From Mycobacterium noviomagense (GTDB lineage: Bacteria > Actinomycetota > Actinomycetes > Mycobacteriales > Mycobacteriaceae), in contig NZ_AP022583.1 of NCBI RefSeq assembly GCF_010731635.1, positions 1,054,001 through 1,118,000 of the forward strand: a DNA stretch of 64,000 nt. Reading direction: 5' to 3'. The notes under the pieces were generated by a model. It was not told the DNA's origin, ran no database searches, and was given only the letters and a program-made list of their open reading frames with translations. Of the stretch, positions 36,974-44,926 are shown in pieces. Within the stretch, counting starts at the first letter, position 1. Each line of letters opens with the position of its first letter. A program made the translations under genes and the position numbers.

Positions 36974-37840
36974 TCAACGGCCCAACAGGAAATCGAGATG
37001 GAGTCGGTTGAAGGTCTTGGGGTCCTCGTATTGCGGCCAGTGTCCGCAGCCCGGCATCACCTCGAAGCGCGCGCCAGGGATCATCGAGGCGATGCGGCGG
37101 CCTTCCTCGACGTCGGCGGTCGGGTCGTCGCTGGTCCACAGCACCAGGGTCGGCGCGGTAATCGAGCCGTACTCGGCCGGGCCGAGCAGATTGCGCGCCC
37201 GTATCTCGGGGTCTTGCAGTGCCATGATGTCGCGCATAGCGGCAACGAAACCTGGCTGGCGGTAGACGCGTTGGCGGCTTGCGACCAGGTCGTCGTAGTC
37301 CTTCGACTTGTCGGCCATCAACCACTTGATGCGCGCCTGCACGGTCTCCCAGGTCGGGTTTTCGGCTGCGGCCATGGACAACGTGATGATCCGCTGCATC
37401 ACTTGCGGATCGGCCTGGGAACCGCCGGCTGTGTTGAGCACGAGCCGGTCGATCCGGTCGGGATGATCGACGGCGGCGCGGGCTGCCACCCATCCGCCGA
37501 GCGACTCACCGGACAGGCTCGCGCGTTCGGCCCCGATCGCGTCCAGCACCGCCATCAGATGCTCGACATAATGCGGAATCTCGAGCGGGTGGCCGGGCTT
37601 GTCGGTATAACCGTGCCCCAGCATGTCGATGGCCAAGGTGGAGAAGTGTTCGGCGTGCGCCTCCAGATTGCGCACGTAAGCTTCGGCGTGTCCGCCTGAT
37701 CCGTGCAGCAACACCAGGACCGGTTTGTCATCTGCGTCGCCCGCGTGCAAGTAGCGGGTTCGGATCCCGCCGGCGTCGAGGTAGCCCTGTGTGAACGGGA
37801 CACCTTGAAGATCGCTCCAGATGCTCTCGTATTCCGCCAC
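36974..37840 (-). CDS. mhpC: MhpC-like alpha/beta hydrolase (meta-cleavage product hydrolase)
   Basis: A 288-residue alpha/beta-hydrolase, the same length as E. coli MhpC, which hydrolyses the ring-fission product. The oxyanion segment is [13 protein letters not shown], the nucleophile SGESLGGW, the acid in [11 protein letters not shown] and the histidine in CGHWPQYED. It is the first gene of the run mhpC-mhpA-mhpB-kstD-like-LLM-SDR-cyclase-FMN reductase-hydrolase. It faces the divergent IclR-type regulator across a 134-base promoter region. Confidence 0.88.
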   Translation of the reverse strand: MAEYESIWSDLQGVPFTQGYLDAGGIRTRYLHAGDADDKPVLVLLHGSGGHAEAYVRNLEAHAEHFSTLAIDMLGHGYTDKPGHPLEIPHYVEHLMAVLDAIGAERASLSGESLGGWVAARAAVDHPDRIDRLVLNTAGGSQADPQVMQRIITLSMAAAENPTWETVQARIKWLMADKSKDYDDLVASRQRVYRQPGFVAAMRDIMALQDPEIRARNLLGPAEYGSITAPTLVLWTSDDPTADVEEGRRIASMIPGARFEVMPGCGHWPQYEDPKTFNRLHLDFLLGR

Positions 37841-37891
37841 GGGTCCTCTCTTGCCTTCGCGGAAATTCGATTCTCGATTTCTGCCAGCAGT

Positions 37892-37924
37892 GTGTGCTAA
37901 TATCGCACATTAGTGTGCTGTATA
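37892..37924. promoter_or_regulatory. Repeats in the mhpC/IclR divergent promoter region
   Basis: A direct repeat, GTGTGCTAATA (37892-37902) and GTGTGCTGTATA (37913-37924), is offset by 21 bases, about two helical turns. CTAAT and ATTAG (37897-37901, 37909-37913) also form a short dyad. This lies between the divergent mhpC-like operon and the IclR gene and is a likely regulator site, though the consensus is unknown. Confidence 0.5.
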
Positions 37925-37974
37925 TATAAGAGCATCACTCTCAAGCCGTCGTCTGTCAAGGATGGGCCGAGGCC

Positions 37975-38640
37975 ATGAACGGTTCGCAGACCCTGGCCAG
38001 GGGCCTGACTGCATTGCAGCTTGTCGCCGCAGCCCCGGCGGGGCTCAACGTGCAGGAGGTTGCCGGCGGCCTCGAGGTGCACCGGACGATCGCCTATCGG
38101 CTGCTCACCACGCTGGCCGAATTCCGGCTGGTCGCAAAAGGGGAAGACGGCCGTTACCGGCCGGCCGCGGGCCTGGCTGTGCTGGGTGCATCGTTCGACC
38201 GCAACCTGCGCCAACTGAGCCTGCCGATCCTGCGCGCGCTCGCCGACGACCTGGGCACCACGGTGTCGTTGCTCGTCGCAGAAGGTGATCAGCAGGTGGC
38301 GATCGCGGTGATCGTGCCCACCCACGTCGCCTACCAGCTCGCCTTTCACGAGGGCAGCAGGTATCCGCTGAACCGGGGAGCCGCCGGCATCGCATTGTTG
38401 GCCAGCATGCCCCCGCGCCCGGGCGAACGCGACCTGGTCACCCGAGCCCGAAGGCAGGGCTGGGTTATCACGCACGGAGAGATCGAGCCGAACACTTATG
38501 GCTTGGCGGTTCCCGTCCACCGCGACGCGCCGTCACCGCCGACGTGCATCAACCTGATCTCTCACCGCGAGGACGTGGTGATACGCGGCAAGGATGCAGT
38601 TATCAACGCGGCCAAGCAACTATCGGCGATTCTGAGCTGA
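37975..38640 (+). CDS. IclR-family transcriptional regulator
   Basis: A 221-residue regulator with an N-terminal winged helix (LARGLTALQLVAAAPAGLNV, QEVAGGLEVHRTIAYRLLTT). A GAF-like IclR effector domain follows (SLPILRALADDLGTTVSLLV, NRGAAGIALLAS). It is divergent from the mhp-like operon and followed 15 bases later by a KstD-like flavoprotein. IclR proteins often control aromatic catabolism and sense aromatic acids; MhpR of E. coli is of this family. Control of both flanking transcription units is likely. Confidence 0.9.
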   Translation: MNGSQTLARGLTALQLVAAAPAGLNVQEVAGGLEVHRTIAYRLLTTLAEFRLVAKGEDGRYRPAAGLAVLGASFDRNLRQLSLPILRALADDLGTTVSLLVAEGDQQVAIAVIVPTHVAYQLAFHEGSRYPLNRGAAGIALLASMPPRPGERDLVTRARRQGWVITHGEIEPNTYGLAVPVHRDAPSPPTCINLISHREDVVIRGKDAVINAAKQLSAILS

Positions 38641-38655
38641 AAGGACTGTGACCGC

Positions 38656-40269
38656 ATGCCTTCAGAGAGCCATGAATTCGACGTCGTCGTGCTCGGCAGC
38701 GGAGGCGCGGGACTCACTGCCGCACTGACCGCCGCCGTCAACGGCGCGTCGGTGGCGCTATACGAGAAGGCGCCGGCCGTGGGCGGCACCACTGCCGTTT
38801 CTGGCGGTGTGGTGTGGATTCCCGCGCACAACCGTTGCCCGGAGGGGGAACTGACGGTGGCCGATGCATTGCGGTACCTGCGTGCGCAATCTCTCGGGTC
38901 GATGGACGACGTGCTGGTCGAAACATTTGTGCGCACCGGCCCGGCCATGCTCGACTTCGTCGAGGCGCATAGCCCGCTGCACTTCGAAATAGCCGCCGGC
39001 TTCCCCGATTACAAGCCCGAGCTGCCCGGCGGGCGGCCTTCCGGTGGACGATCGCTGAACGCCACCCCGTTCGACCTGACTCAGCTCGGCGACTGGCGGG
39101 AGCGGATCACGTCGTTTCCCGCGGATTGGTCGAACGTCGGGTTCGACGCCGAAACCCGTGCCCGCCTGCACGCATCGGTCGACGAACAGGCCGGCGAGGT
39201 GTGCGTTGCCGGCACCGCGCTTGTGGCCGGACTGCTCAAGGGATTACTGGACTGTGGCGTTGTGCCGCAAACCGGTGCGCGCGCCGAGGAACTCATTGCC
39301 GACTCGGGTCGGATCACCGGCGTGCGGATCGCCTGCGGCGGGGACAGTGTGACCGTTCGCGCCCGGCGCGCGGTGATCTTGGCGTGCGGCGGCTTCGAGT
39401 GGGATCCTGTGCGGGTCAACGCCTTCCTGCGCGGGCCGATGCACGGGGCGGTCTCGCCGCCCAACAACACCGGCGACGGGCTGCGCATGGCGATGGCGCA
39501 CGGCGCCGACTTGGCCAATATGGGAGAAGCGTGGTGGGTGCCGATCGTGCAGATCCCGGGCGACACGATCGACGGACAGCAACGCAGCCGCAGCGTCCGG
39601 CTGGAACGGACCCGTCCGCGCAGCATCATCGTCAACCGTGCCGGTCGCCGGTTTGTCAACGAGGCGTGCGATTACAACTCGATGGCCGGCGCCTTCCACT
39701 ACCTCGATCCGCGCGACGGATACGTCAACGATCCCGCGTGGATCGTCTTCGACGCTCTGCATCTGAAGCGATACGGCTTTTTGGGTGTCGCGCCAGGCGA
39801 GCCGGTTCCGGACTGGTTCTGGGCCTCGGCCGACCTTGCCGAGCTGGGCACCAGGACCGGTATCGACTCCGACGGGCTGGCCCACACGATCGAGCGCTGG
39901 AACCGCAACGTCGCTTCGGGGTCCGATCCTGACTTGGGACGGGGCTCAAGCGCATACGACGGCTACTGGGGTGACGAACGCGCCACCACACTCGCGGGCA
40001 AGACACTCGGCCCGATCGACACGCCGCCCTACTACGCGGTTCCGGTGAGCGTGGGCGCGATGGGCACCAAGGGTGGGCCGCGCACCGATCGCGACGGCCG
40101 AGTGCTGCATGTCAGTGGCGAGCCGATTGCCGGCCTGTTCGCGGCCGGTAACGCGATGGCCGGAGTGACCGGACGGGCCTACGGCGGGGCCGGCGGGACC
40201 ATCGGGCCGGCAATGGTTTTCGGCTACCGCGCAGGATACGCCGCAGCGACCGGCAAGTCGGTGGACTGA
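38656..40269 (+). CDS. FAD-dependent 3-ketosteroid-delta1-dehydrogenase-like flavoprotein
   Basis: A 537-residue flavoprotein paralogous to the one at 32713. FAD motifs are VVLGSGGAGLTAAL, YEKAPAVGGTTAVSGGVVWIP, AVILACGGFEWD and FAAGNAMAGVTGRAYGGAGG. Shared landmarks with KstD-type enzymes include VNRAGRRFVNEAC and VGAMGTKGGPRTD. It follows the IclR regulator and so probably belongs to the same ring-degradation pathway as the divergent operon. It ends one base before the stop of the convergent oxidase-subunit gene. Confidence 0.88.
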   Translation: MPSESHEFDVVVLGSGGAGLTAALTAAVNGASVALYEKAPAVGGTTAVSGGVVWIPAHNRCPEGELTVADALRYLRAQSLGSMDDVLVETFVRTGPAMLDFVEAHSPLHFEIAAGFPDYKPELPGGRPSGGRSLNATPFDLTQLGDWRERITSFPADWSNVGFDAETRARLHASVDEQAGEVCVAGTALVAGLLKGLLDCGVVPQTGARAEELIADSGRITGVRIACGGDSVTVRARRAVILACGGFEWDPVRVNAFLRGPMHGAVSPPNNTGDGLRMAMAHGADLANMGEAWWVPIVQIPGDTIDGQQRSRSVRLERTRPRSIIVNRAGRRFVNEACDYNSMAGAFHYLDPRDGYVNDPAWIVFDALHLKRYGFLGVAPGEPVPDWFWASADLAELGTRTGIDSDGLAHTIERWNRNVASGSDPDLGRGSSAYDGYWGDERATTLAGKTLGPIDTPPYYAVPVSVGAMGTKGGPRTDRDGRVLHVSGEPIAGLFAAGNAMAGVTGRAYGGAGGTIGPAMVFGYRAGYAAATGKSVD

Positions 40270-40270
40270 G

Positions 40271-40561
40271 CTACCTGACCGCCATGCCGACGAAGTAGCT
40301 ACCGAGCAGACACACTGCCATCAGCAGTACCCACCCGTCGGCGAGCCGACATAGCAAGACCGGCGCGTGCCTGACTTCCATGAACTCGCGAAAAACGATG
40401 CGCACCTTGATGAGCGCCATCACGATCGCACTCACCGTGACGACAGCGCTGGGCCTAAGTGATCGGGCAGGATCGATCGAGCCCACCCACAGATAGACCA
40501 GCGTGATCGCCGACAGTACCAGCCACACGACGAGCAGCCTCTTGTTGAATCCAGCTTTCAC
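40271..40561 (-). CDS. Cytochrome c oxidase subunit IV/NorF-like membrane protein
   Basis: A 96-residue protein with three predicted membrane helices (about residues 9-26, 37-54 and 75-93). The segment VFREFMEVRHAPVLLCRLADGW is typical of prokaryotic cytochrome-oxidase subunit IV and NorF proteins. These are small auxiliary subunits of heme-copper oxidases or nitric oxide reductases. It is the last gene of a four-gene operon that includes a subunit III homologue but no catalytic subunit I or II, so its partner complex is unclear. Confidence 0.85.
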   Translation of the reverse strand: MKAGFNKRLLVVWLVLSAITLVYLWVGSIDPARSLRPSAVVTVSAIVMALIKVRIVFREFMEVRHAPVLLCRLADGWVLLMAVCLLGSYFVGMAVR

Positions 40562-40564
40562 TGA

Positions 40565-41158
40565 TCACCTCACGACGTAGAGCAGCGCGAAGATGACGAT
40601 CCACAGGAAGTCGACGGTGTGCCAGTAGGTGGCGCCTGTTTCGACGAGCTGCTGGGACCGCCGTGCCGGGCTGCTGAGCTGGTAGACGACGACACCCACG
40701 GCGACGAAGCCGATCAGCAGGTGCAAAAAGTGAATGCCGGTTAGGAAGAAATAGTGTTGGAAGAACTCGTTGGTGGAGAACGCGAAACCGCGGTGGATGT
40801 ATGTGACCCACTCGGACACCTTCGAAACCATAAACACCAGCCCAAACGCGATGGTGGCTAACGCATTCGCCAACGCGGACTGGAAGGTTCCGGCACGGGA
40901 TGCTTGGACGCATCGCGCCATGGACCAGGAACTCGTGAGCAGGACAAGCGTTTCGAAGACGCCGATACGCAGATCCAGCTGGGCCTGCGATTTCAGGTAG
41001 AGCTCGGGGCTCTGCGTGCGAAAGATCATGTAGACAACGAAATAGCTGGTGAAGACCAGCGCCTCGAAGAGAACGAAGGCCCACATGTCGGGCTGCCCGG
41101 GAACGAACTTCGCCGGTTTCTCTTGGGGTCGCGAGCCGGCGTCCGCGAGCTCGGTCAT
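40565..41158 (-). CDS. Heme-copper oxidase subunit III/NorE-like membrane protein
   Basis: A 197-residue protein with five predicted helices, matching subunit III/NorE. Signs are DMWAFVLFEALVFTSYFVVY at the start, TGIHFLHLLIGFVAVG in the middle and TYWHTVDFLWIVIFALLYV at the end. Subunit III normally stabilises subunit I and proton entry; NorE has an auxiliary role beside NorCB. Neither a subunit I nor NorB occurs in the window. It overlaps the upstream six-helix gene by four bases and is followed 3 bases later by the subunit IV homologue. Confidence 0.88.
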   Translation of the reverse strand: MTELADAGSRPQEKPAKFVPGQPDMWAFVLFEALVFTSYFVVYMIFRTQSPELYLKSQAQLDLRIGVFETLVLLTSSWSMARCVQASRAGTFQSALANALATIAFGLVFMVSKVSEWVTYIHRGFAFSTNEFFQHYFFLTGIHFLHLLIGFVAVGVVVYQLSSPARRSQQLVETGATYWHTVDFLWIVIFALLYVVR

Positions 41159-41985
41159 TGTGCCGCCTCCGCTTCAGCGGGTTCCTCGCGCGTCGTCAGG
41201 TCCGGAAGGGGCCCCGTGCCGAAGTCCTCGCGCCGGATCATCTGCCTGAGCAGGAAGATGAAAACACCTGTGTAAATGCCGAATACGACCATATCGATCC
41301 ACCATGCAATCAAACCGTTCCAGGCCAAGACGCCTCTTTTGAAGAGCCACGCGGGCGAAACGACGACTTCGGTGAGCGCGTTGCAAAGATTCAAGTAACC
41401 GAACCACTTTGGGAACACACGATTCTTGTCGATCAGAATCGCCAGCATCCAGACCAGCGAGCCGATCAGGAACACGCCCATGGTGCCGACGAACGACAAG
41501 AATGCGAAGTCGTAGAGCCAGCTGATCAGCTCGGGATCGCGGTCGGGCCGCATGGCTCCGACGGTCAGCGCGATGCACATCAGCAGCATGCCGGGAATCG
41601 CGCTGAGCGAATACAGGACAAGGTAGGAATAGCCGTAGGCCCGGCTGATCGACATGCGCCGCATGGAATAGGCGATGAGCGCGTTGGGTGGCGCCGTCAT
41701 GCCGGTGATGAGGAACATGATGCCGAAGCCGATGAGGATGCCGTAGTGGTTGTGGTTGAACCACTGCACGACCCGTCGCGCATCCCATCCGGGATTCGGC
41801 GGCGGCTGAGTGCGGCTCAGCACGAAGAACGCCACGGCGAACAGGTTGTAGAAGACGATCGTCGTCCACCAGACGAACCACAGCTCCCGCTTGGGATTGT
41901 TGCGACAGTGCCAAGCGAAACGGCTAAGCGGCGAGCCCGAGGGCGGCTCGAGTGCGGTTGGAGTCTCTCTCACCGCTGCACTCAT
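41155..41985 (-). CDS. Six-helix membrane protein of unknown function (paralogue A)
   Basis: A 276-residue polytopic protein with about six hydrophobic helices. Among them are WWTTIVFYNLFAVAFFVL, ILIGFGIMFLITGMTAP, GVFLIGSLVWMLAILID and IDMVVFGIYTGVFIFLL. A conserved-looking VSPAWLFKRGVLAWNGL matches the pattern of the upstream protein (PAAFTGLALAGPMAWNGL), so the two are paralogues. FNHNHYG near the second helix carries two histidines, but no heme-binding pattern of subunit I is present. ATG 41985 overlaps the upstream stop (ATGA). I do not recognise the family. Confidence 0.82.
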   Translation of the reverse strand: MSAAVRETPTALEPPSGSPLSRFAWHCRNNPKRELWFVWWTTIVFYNLFAVAFFVLSRTQPPPNPGWDARRVVQWFNHNHYGILIGFGIMFLITGMTAPPNALIAYSMRRMSISRAYGYSYLVLYSLSAIPGMLLMCIALTVGAMRPDRDPELISWLYDFAFLSFVGTMGVFLIGSLVWMLAILIDKNRVFPKWFGYLNLCNALTEVVVSPAWLFKRGVLAWNGLIAWWIDMVVFGIYTGVFIFLLRQMIRREDFGTGPLPDLTTREEPAEAEAAQ

Positions 41986-42695
41986 GCGGTGACCTCGTCC
42001 TCGGCCCGTTGTCGGTGCACCGTCTGCCCGATAACGACCCCCATGACGACGATCCAGATGGCGATCGCGATGTTTTTTACCCAGAACGGCAGCAAGCCGT
42101 TCCAGGCCATCGGGCCAGCCAATGCCAGCCCGGTGAACGCCGCAGGCGCCAGCGCGACTGCGACGAGAAGATTGAAATGCGCTACCCACGGCTTGAATAC
42201 CGGGCGTTCTTGGCGGTCCCAATAGATCGCCAAGGCCAGCAGCACGTTTTGCATGATCAAGTAGGGCACCTGGATGGTGAAGGTGACCCACGCCAGATCG
42301 TTGAACAGCTGGGTCAGCTCCGGAGGCCGCTCCGGGCGGAAAGCGGCCAGGAGCCAAAACAGGTTGGCAATCAGAAAGATCGCCGGGCCGCCGGCCGCGC
42401 AGGCGAGCATGCAATAAGCCAAGATCGGAGTCCGGTGGGCCATCCGGCGAATCTGCATCACGAGCAGCATCACAATCGGGATCAAACCCACGCAGAACCA
42501 GTTGAACAAAATCATGCAGTAGCGAATGCGCGAGAGATTCGCGGGATCGCGGTAGAAAGCGGCAACCTGCTCCGCCGGCATCGTTGGCGACATCGGATGG
42601 ACGAAGCCCGGGAATAAGAAGAACGCGGAGATCCAGATGATCGCCACTGCGGGCAGCGTCCAAAACAGAATCAACTCACCATTGGTTCGTCTCAT
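41982..42695 (-). CDS. Six-helix membrane protein of unknown function (paralogue B)
   Basis: A 237-residue polytopic protein, first gene of the oxidase-subunit operon. Predicted helices lie at about residues 7-30, 58-80, 91-118, 137-157, 170-190 and 203-222. It shares layout and the AWNGL...FWVKNIAIAIW ending with the next gene. No catalytic or metal motif is evident. Two CCGATCGG-centred palindromes lie just upstream (42721-42760). GAGGA about ten bases before ATG 42695 supports the start. Confidence 0.82.
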   Translation of the reverse strand: MRRTNGELILFWTLPAVAIIWISAFFLFPGFVHPMSPTMPAEQVAAFYRDPANLSRIRYCMILFNWFCVGLIPIVMLLVMQIRRMAHRTPILAYCMLACAAGGPAIFLIANLFWLLAAFRPERPPELTQLFNDLAWVTFTIQVPYLIMQNVLLALAIYWDRQERPVFKPWVAHFNLLVAVALAPAAFTGLALAGPMAWNGLLPFWVKNIAIAIWIVVMGVVIGQTVHRQRAEDEVTA

Positions 42696-42718
42696 GATCT
42701 CGGATCCTCACAGGAACG

Positions 42719-42760
42719 CTTGCCGATCGGCTATGGGGGAAGCTAGCCGATCGGCTAGCT
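42719..42760. promoter_or_regulatory. Twin TetR-type operators (CCGATCGG palindromes)
   Basis: AGCTAGCCGATCGGCTAGCT (42741-42760) is a perfect 20-base palindrome. A second, weaker copy, TTGCCGATCGGCTA, lies at 42720-42733. Their centres are 24 bases apart, upstream of the oxidase-subunit operon. A third copy (GTAGTCGATCGGCTAC, 44900-44915) precedes the TetR gene at 44312, which is therefore the likely regulator. Confidence 0.8.
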
Positions 42761-42789
42761 CCGGTCAAGGGTCCGCGACGCCTAGTCCG

Positions 42790-42806
42790 ACTGGACTAAG
42801 TCCAGT
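42790..42806. promoter_or_regulatory. Palindrome before toxin-antitoxin operon
   Basis: ACTGGACT-A-AGTCCAGT is a perfect 8-1-8 inverted repeat ending 12 bases before the antitoxin ATG. It overlaps a second dyad TAGTCC-GACT-GGACTA (42783-42798). This is the usual place for an autoregulatory toxin-antitoxin operator. Confidence 0.7.
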
Positions 42807-42818
42807 AGTCTGGTGGAT

Positions 42819-43049
42819 ATGCCGACAGTCAACATTCACGAGGCGAAGACCCACTTATCCCAATTGCTCGCCCGGGTCGAGAACGGCGAGACTGTCACGA
42901 TCGCACGCGCCGGGAAGCCCGTCGCCGACCTCGTCCCACACCTGCGCACCGATATCGTCTTCGGCGCGCTCGCCGGCCGACTCGATTACGACGCCGATCA
43001 CTTCGACGATGTCGACCGCGATCTCCAGGCCCTGTTCGGCATCGCATGA
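42819..43049 (+). CDS. Phd/YefM-family antitoxin
   Basis: A 76-residue antitoxin. The N-terminal DNA-binding domain reads VNIHEAKTHLSQLLARVENG, then TVTIARAGKPVADLVP, as in the Phd/YefM fold. The acidic C-terminal tail (LDYDADHFDDVDRDL) would bind and block the toxin. ATG 42819 is preferred; GTG 42813 would add two residues. The toxin gene starts within its last codons (ATGA). It probably represses its own promoter through the palindrome at 42790-42806. Confidence 0.9.
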   Translation: MPTVNIHEAKTHLSQLLARVENGETVTIARAGKPVADLVPHLRTDIVFGALAGRLDYDADHFDDVDRDLQALFGIA

Positions 43050-43429
43050 GCGGCCTGTTGCTAGACACCCATGTCCTGCTGTGGCTGCTCGACGACAACC
43101 CGCGGCTCGGCGCTGATGCACGAAAACGGATCGCGGCGAGTGCGGCCGTCTACGTCTCCGCTGCGAGCACATCGGAGCTGGCCATCAAGGCGGCCATCGG
43201 CAAGCTGACCCTGCCTGACGACCTCGACGAGGCGATCGACCGATCCGCGTTGCGCGATCTGCCCGTCACACGTCACCACACCCTGGCGTCCGACCTCACC
43301 GCACTACCGCACAAGGATCCCATCGATGCGCTTCTTGTCGCCCAAGCAAAGACAGAACGACTCACGCTACTCACCGCAGACGCCAAGCTGCTGAGGGTCT
43401 TGCCTGATGCAGTCGACGCCCGGCGCTGA
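43046..43429 (+). CDS. PIN-domain ribonuclease toxin (VapC-type)
   Basis: A 127-residue PIN nuclease. The acidic active-site residues are present in LLDTHVLLWLL (first Asp), STSELAIKAA (Glu), KDPIDALLVAQA (Asp) and LLTADAKLL (Asp). VapC-type toxins cleave tRNA or rRNA when freed from the antitoxin. The gene overlaps the antitoxin gene by four bases. The pair separates the oxidase operon from the SDR-TetR genes that share a presumed operator with it, so it may be a later insertion. Confidence 0.93.
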   Translation: MSGLLLDTHVLLWLLDDNPRLGADARKRIAASAAVYVSAASTSELAIKAAIGKLTLPDDLDEAIDRSALRDLPVTRHHTLASDLTALPHKDPIDALLVAQAKTERLTLLTADAKLLRVLPDAVDARR

Positions 43430-43442
43430 GTGACGCGCTCGT

Positions 43443-44294
43443 TTACTTTGCGACAGAACCGAGTTCCACTGTCCCCGTGTGGATCCCAGCAATGACACCA
43501 CCGTCGACGAGCAGGTCTGTGCCGGTGATGAAGCTCGCCGAGTGTCCGAGGAGGAACTCGGTAGCGGCAGCGATGTCATCGGGCGTGCCGATGCGCCGCA
43601 GCCCGGCGTTGTCGACCATGGCCTGCATGAGCGGCCCGGATTCGCCGCTTAGTTCCAGCCGCCCCATCTCCGTGGAGATGACGCCCGGGCTGACGCAGTT
43701 GATCCGAGCGCCGCGCCCGCCCCAGGTGATCGCTGCGGCAGCTACCCGGATTTGGTTGGCGCGCTTGGCAAACGGATAGGCCAGGCGGCTGTCAGTGATC
43801 GACGTGCAGGCGTCCAGGCTGAGCAGGTCGTCGGCGGGCGTATTGGCCAGTTGATGCTGCAGCTGGGGATCAAGCGCTGGGTACATGTGACCGGCCATGC
43901 TGGCTATCACGACACCGGCCCCGCCAGGGGCGATGATCCGGCCGAACTCGTCGAGAACCAGCGCGACGCCGAGCAGGTCGACCGCCAAAACCCTGTCAGC
44001 GGAGGCCTGTTGCGGCGAAAGGCCGGCGGTGTGGACCACCGCCGTGACTCGTCCGGCTGCCGTGGCCGCCTCCGCCAGGGCGGCGACCGAGCTTCGTGAG
44101 GTGACGTCGACTTCGCGGGTCAAGACCTGGTTCCCGTCGCGGCTGAGTGCATCTGCTGCAGCATCGAGGCGCGATTTGTCGATGTCCGCCAACACGATTG
44201 CGTGACCCGCACCGATACGGCGGGCGATCGCCAGCCCCATCCCACCGGAACCGATGACGACCAAGACCTCTTTGTCATTCGATCGGGCTGCCAT
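43443..44294 (-). CDS. Short-chain dehydrogenase/reductase
   Basis: A 283-residue SDR with an atypical first motif IGSGGMGLA and ADIDKSRL after the second strand. The active site is YPFAKRAN, and the C-terminus carries ITGTDLLVDGGV. The loop between the fifth strand and the catalytic Tyr is longer than usual (about residues 135-165). It lies 17 bases after the TetR gene on the same strand and is therefore likely autoregulated with it. The substrate is unknown. Confidence 0.87.
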   Translation of the reverse strand: MAARSNDKEVLVVIGSGGMGLAIARRIGAGHAIVLADIDKSRLDAAADALSRDGNQVLTREVDVTSRSSVAALAEAATAAGRVTAVVHTAGLSPQQASADRVLAVDLLGVALVLDEFGRIIAPGGAGVVIASMAGHMYPALDPQLQHQLANTPADDLLSLDACTSITDSRLAYPFAKRANQIRVAAAAITWGGRGARINCVSPGVISTEMGRLELSGESGPLMQAMVDNAGLRRIGTPDDIAAATEFLLGHSASFITGTDLLVDGGVIAGIHTGTVELGSVAK

Positions 44295-44311
44295 GTGCCT
44301 TCCTCTGTCGG

Positions 44312-44890
44312 CTACGAGATTTCCATGAAGCGACGCGTCAGCCGAAGCAGCTGAGAACGCAGCGCGTCATCGTCGACGTCGGCGACCAGTGGATGCATGA
44401 CGCCGACAGCGATGGCGCCCGAAAGCATCGCCGCCGTCGCCTGGGCGTCATCGCCGGCGTCGCCGACCAGCACGCTGTAGAGCCGCTGGATGAACTGCTG
44501 AAAGGGCTGGTGCTCGGCGAGTAGCCGAACGATGACGGGGTCGAACTGCAGGGTGCTGGCAGCGCCGCGCCGCTCGATGGCCACGTCGATGACCCGCTCG
44601 AGCAGCAATTCGCGGGCCCGCGGCTGGCTTTGCTCGACCTCGGCAGCCTCCAGCGCTTCCTCTAATCCACCGAGTTCGCGCTCGGTGAGCGCAATGACGA
44701 TCTCTTCCTTCGTTTTGAACTGGTGATAGACAGCCGCTTTGGTAACGCCGATCTCGTCGGCGATCATCTGCAACGACGTCCCGCTCACGCCGTTCTCCCC
44801 GATCAGCTTCAGCGCGGCGTCGAGAATGCGCGTCTGAGCGGCGCTGCGCGTGATGTCACGGAATCGGCTTTCCGCCCGGGTAGCGGCCAC
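44312..44890 (-). CDS. TetR-family transcriptional regulator
   Basis: A 192-residue TetR repressor. The HTH region is RILDAALKLIGENGVSGTSL, QMIADEIGVTKAAVYHQFKT. A helical effector domain follows. Start GTG. Nine bases upstream of the start lies the palindrome GTAGTCGATCGGCTAC (44900-44915), whose core recurs twice in front of the oxidase-subunit operon at 42.7 kb. It thus probably regulates itself, the SDR gene and that membrane operon. Confidence 0.92.
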   Translation of the reverse strand: MAATRAESRFRDITRSAAQTRILDAALKLIGENGVSGTSLQMIADEIGVTKAAVYHQFKTKEEIVIALTERELGGLEEALEAAEVEQSQPRARELLLERVIDVAIERRGAASTLQFDPVIVRLLAEHQPFQQFIQRLYSVLVGDAGDDAQATAAMLSGAIAVGVMHPLVADVDDDALRSQLLRLTRRFMEIS

Positions 44891-44899
44891 ACAAAGAGG

Positions 44900-44915
44900 G
44901 TAGTCGATCGGCTAC
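44900..44915. promoter_or_regulatory. Operator-like palindrome GTAGTCGATCGGCTAC
   Basis: A 16-base inverted repeat with a single mismatched pair, 9 bases upstream of the TetR start. It shares the CGATCGGCTA core with the pair at 42719-42760. This is consistent with autoregulation. Confidence 0.75.
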
Positions 44916-44926
44916 CGACCGCCGAG

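Noticed and set aside
38656..40269. Naming the two KstD-like flavoproteins kstD
   Set aside because: The family includes dehydrogenases for many cyclic ketones; no steroid-specific evidence is visible, so no gene symbol is given.
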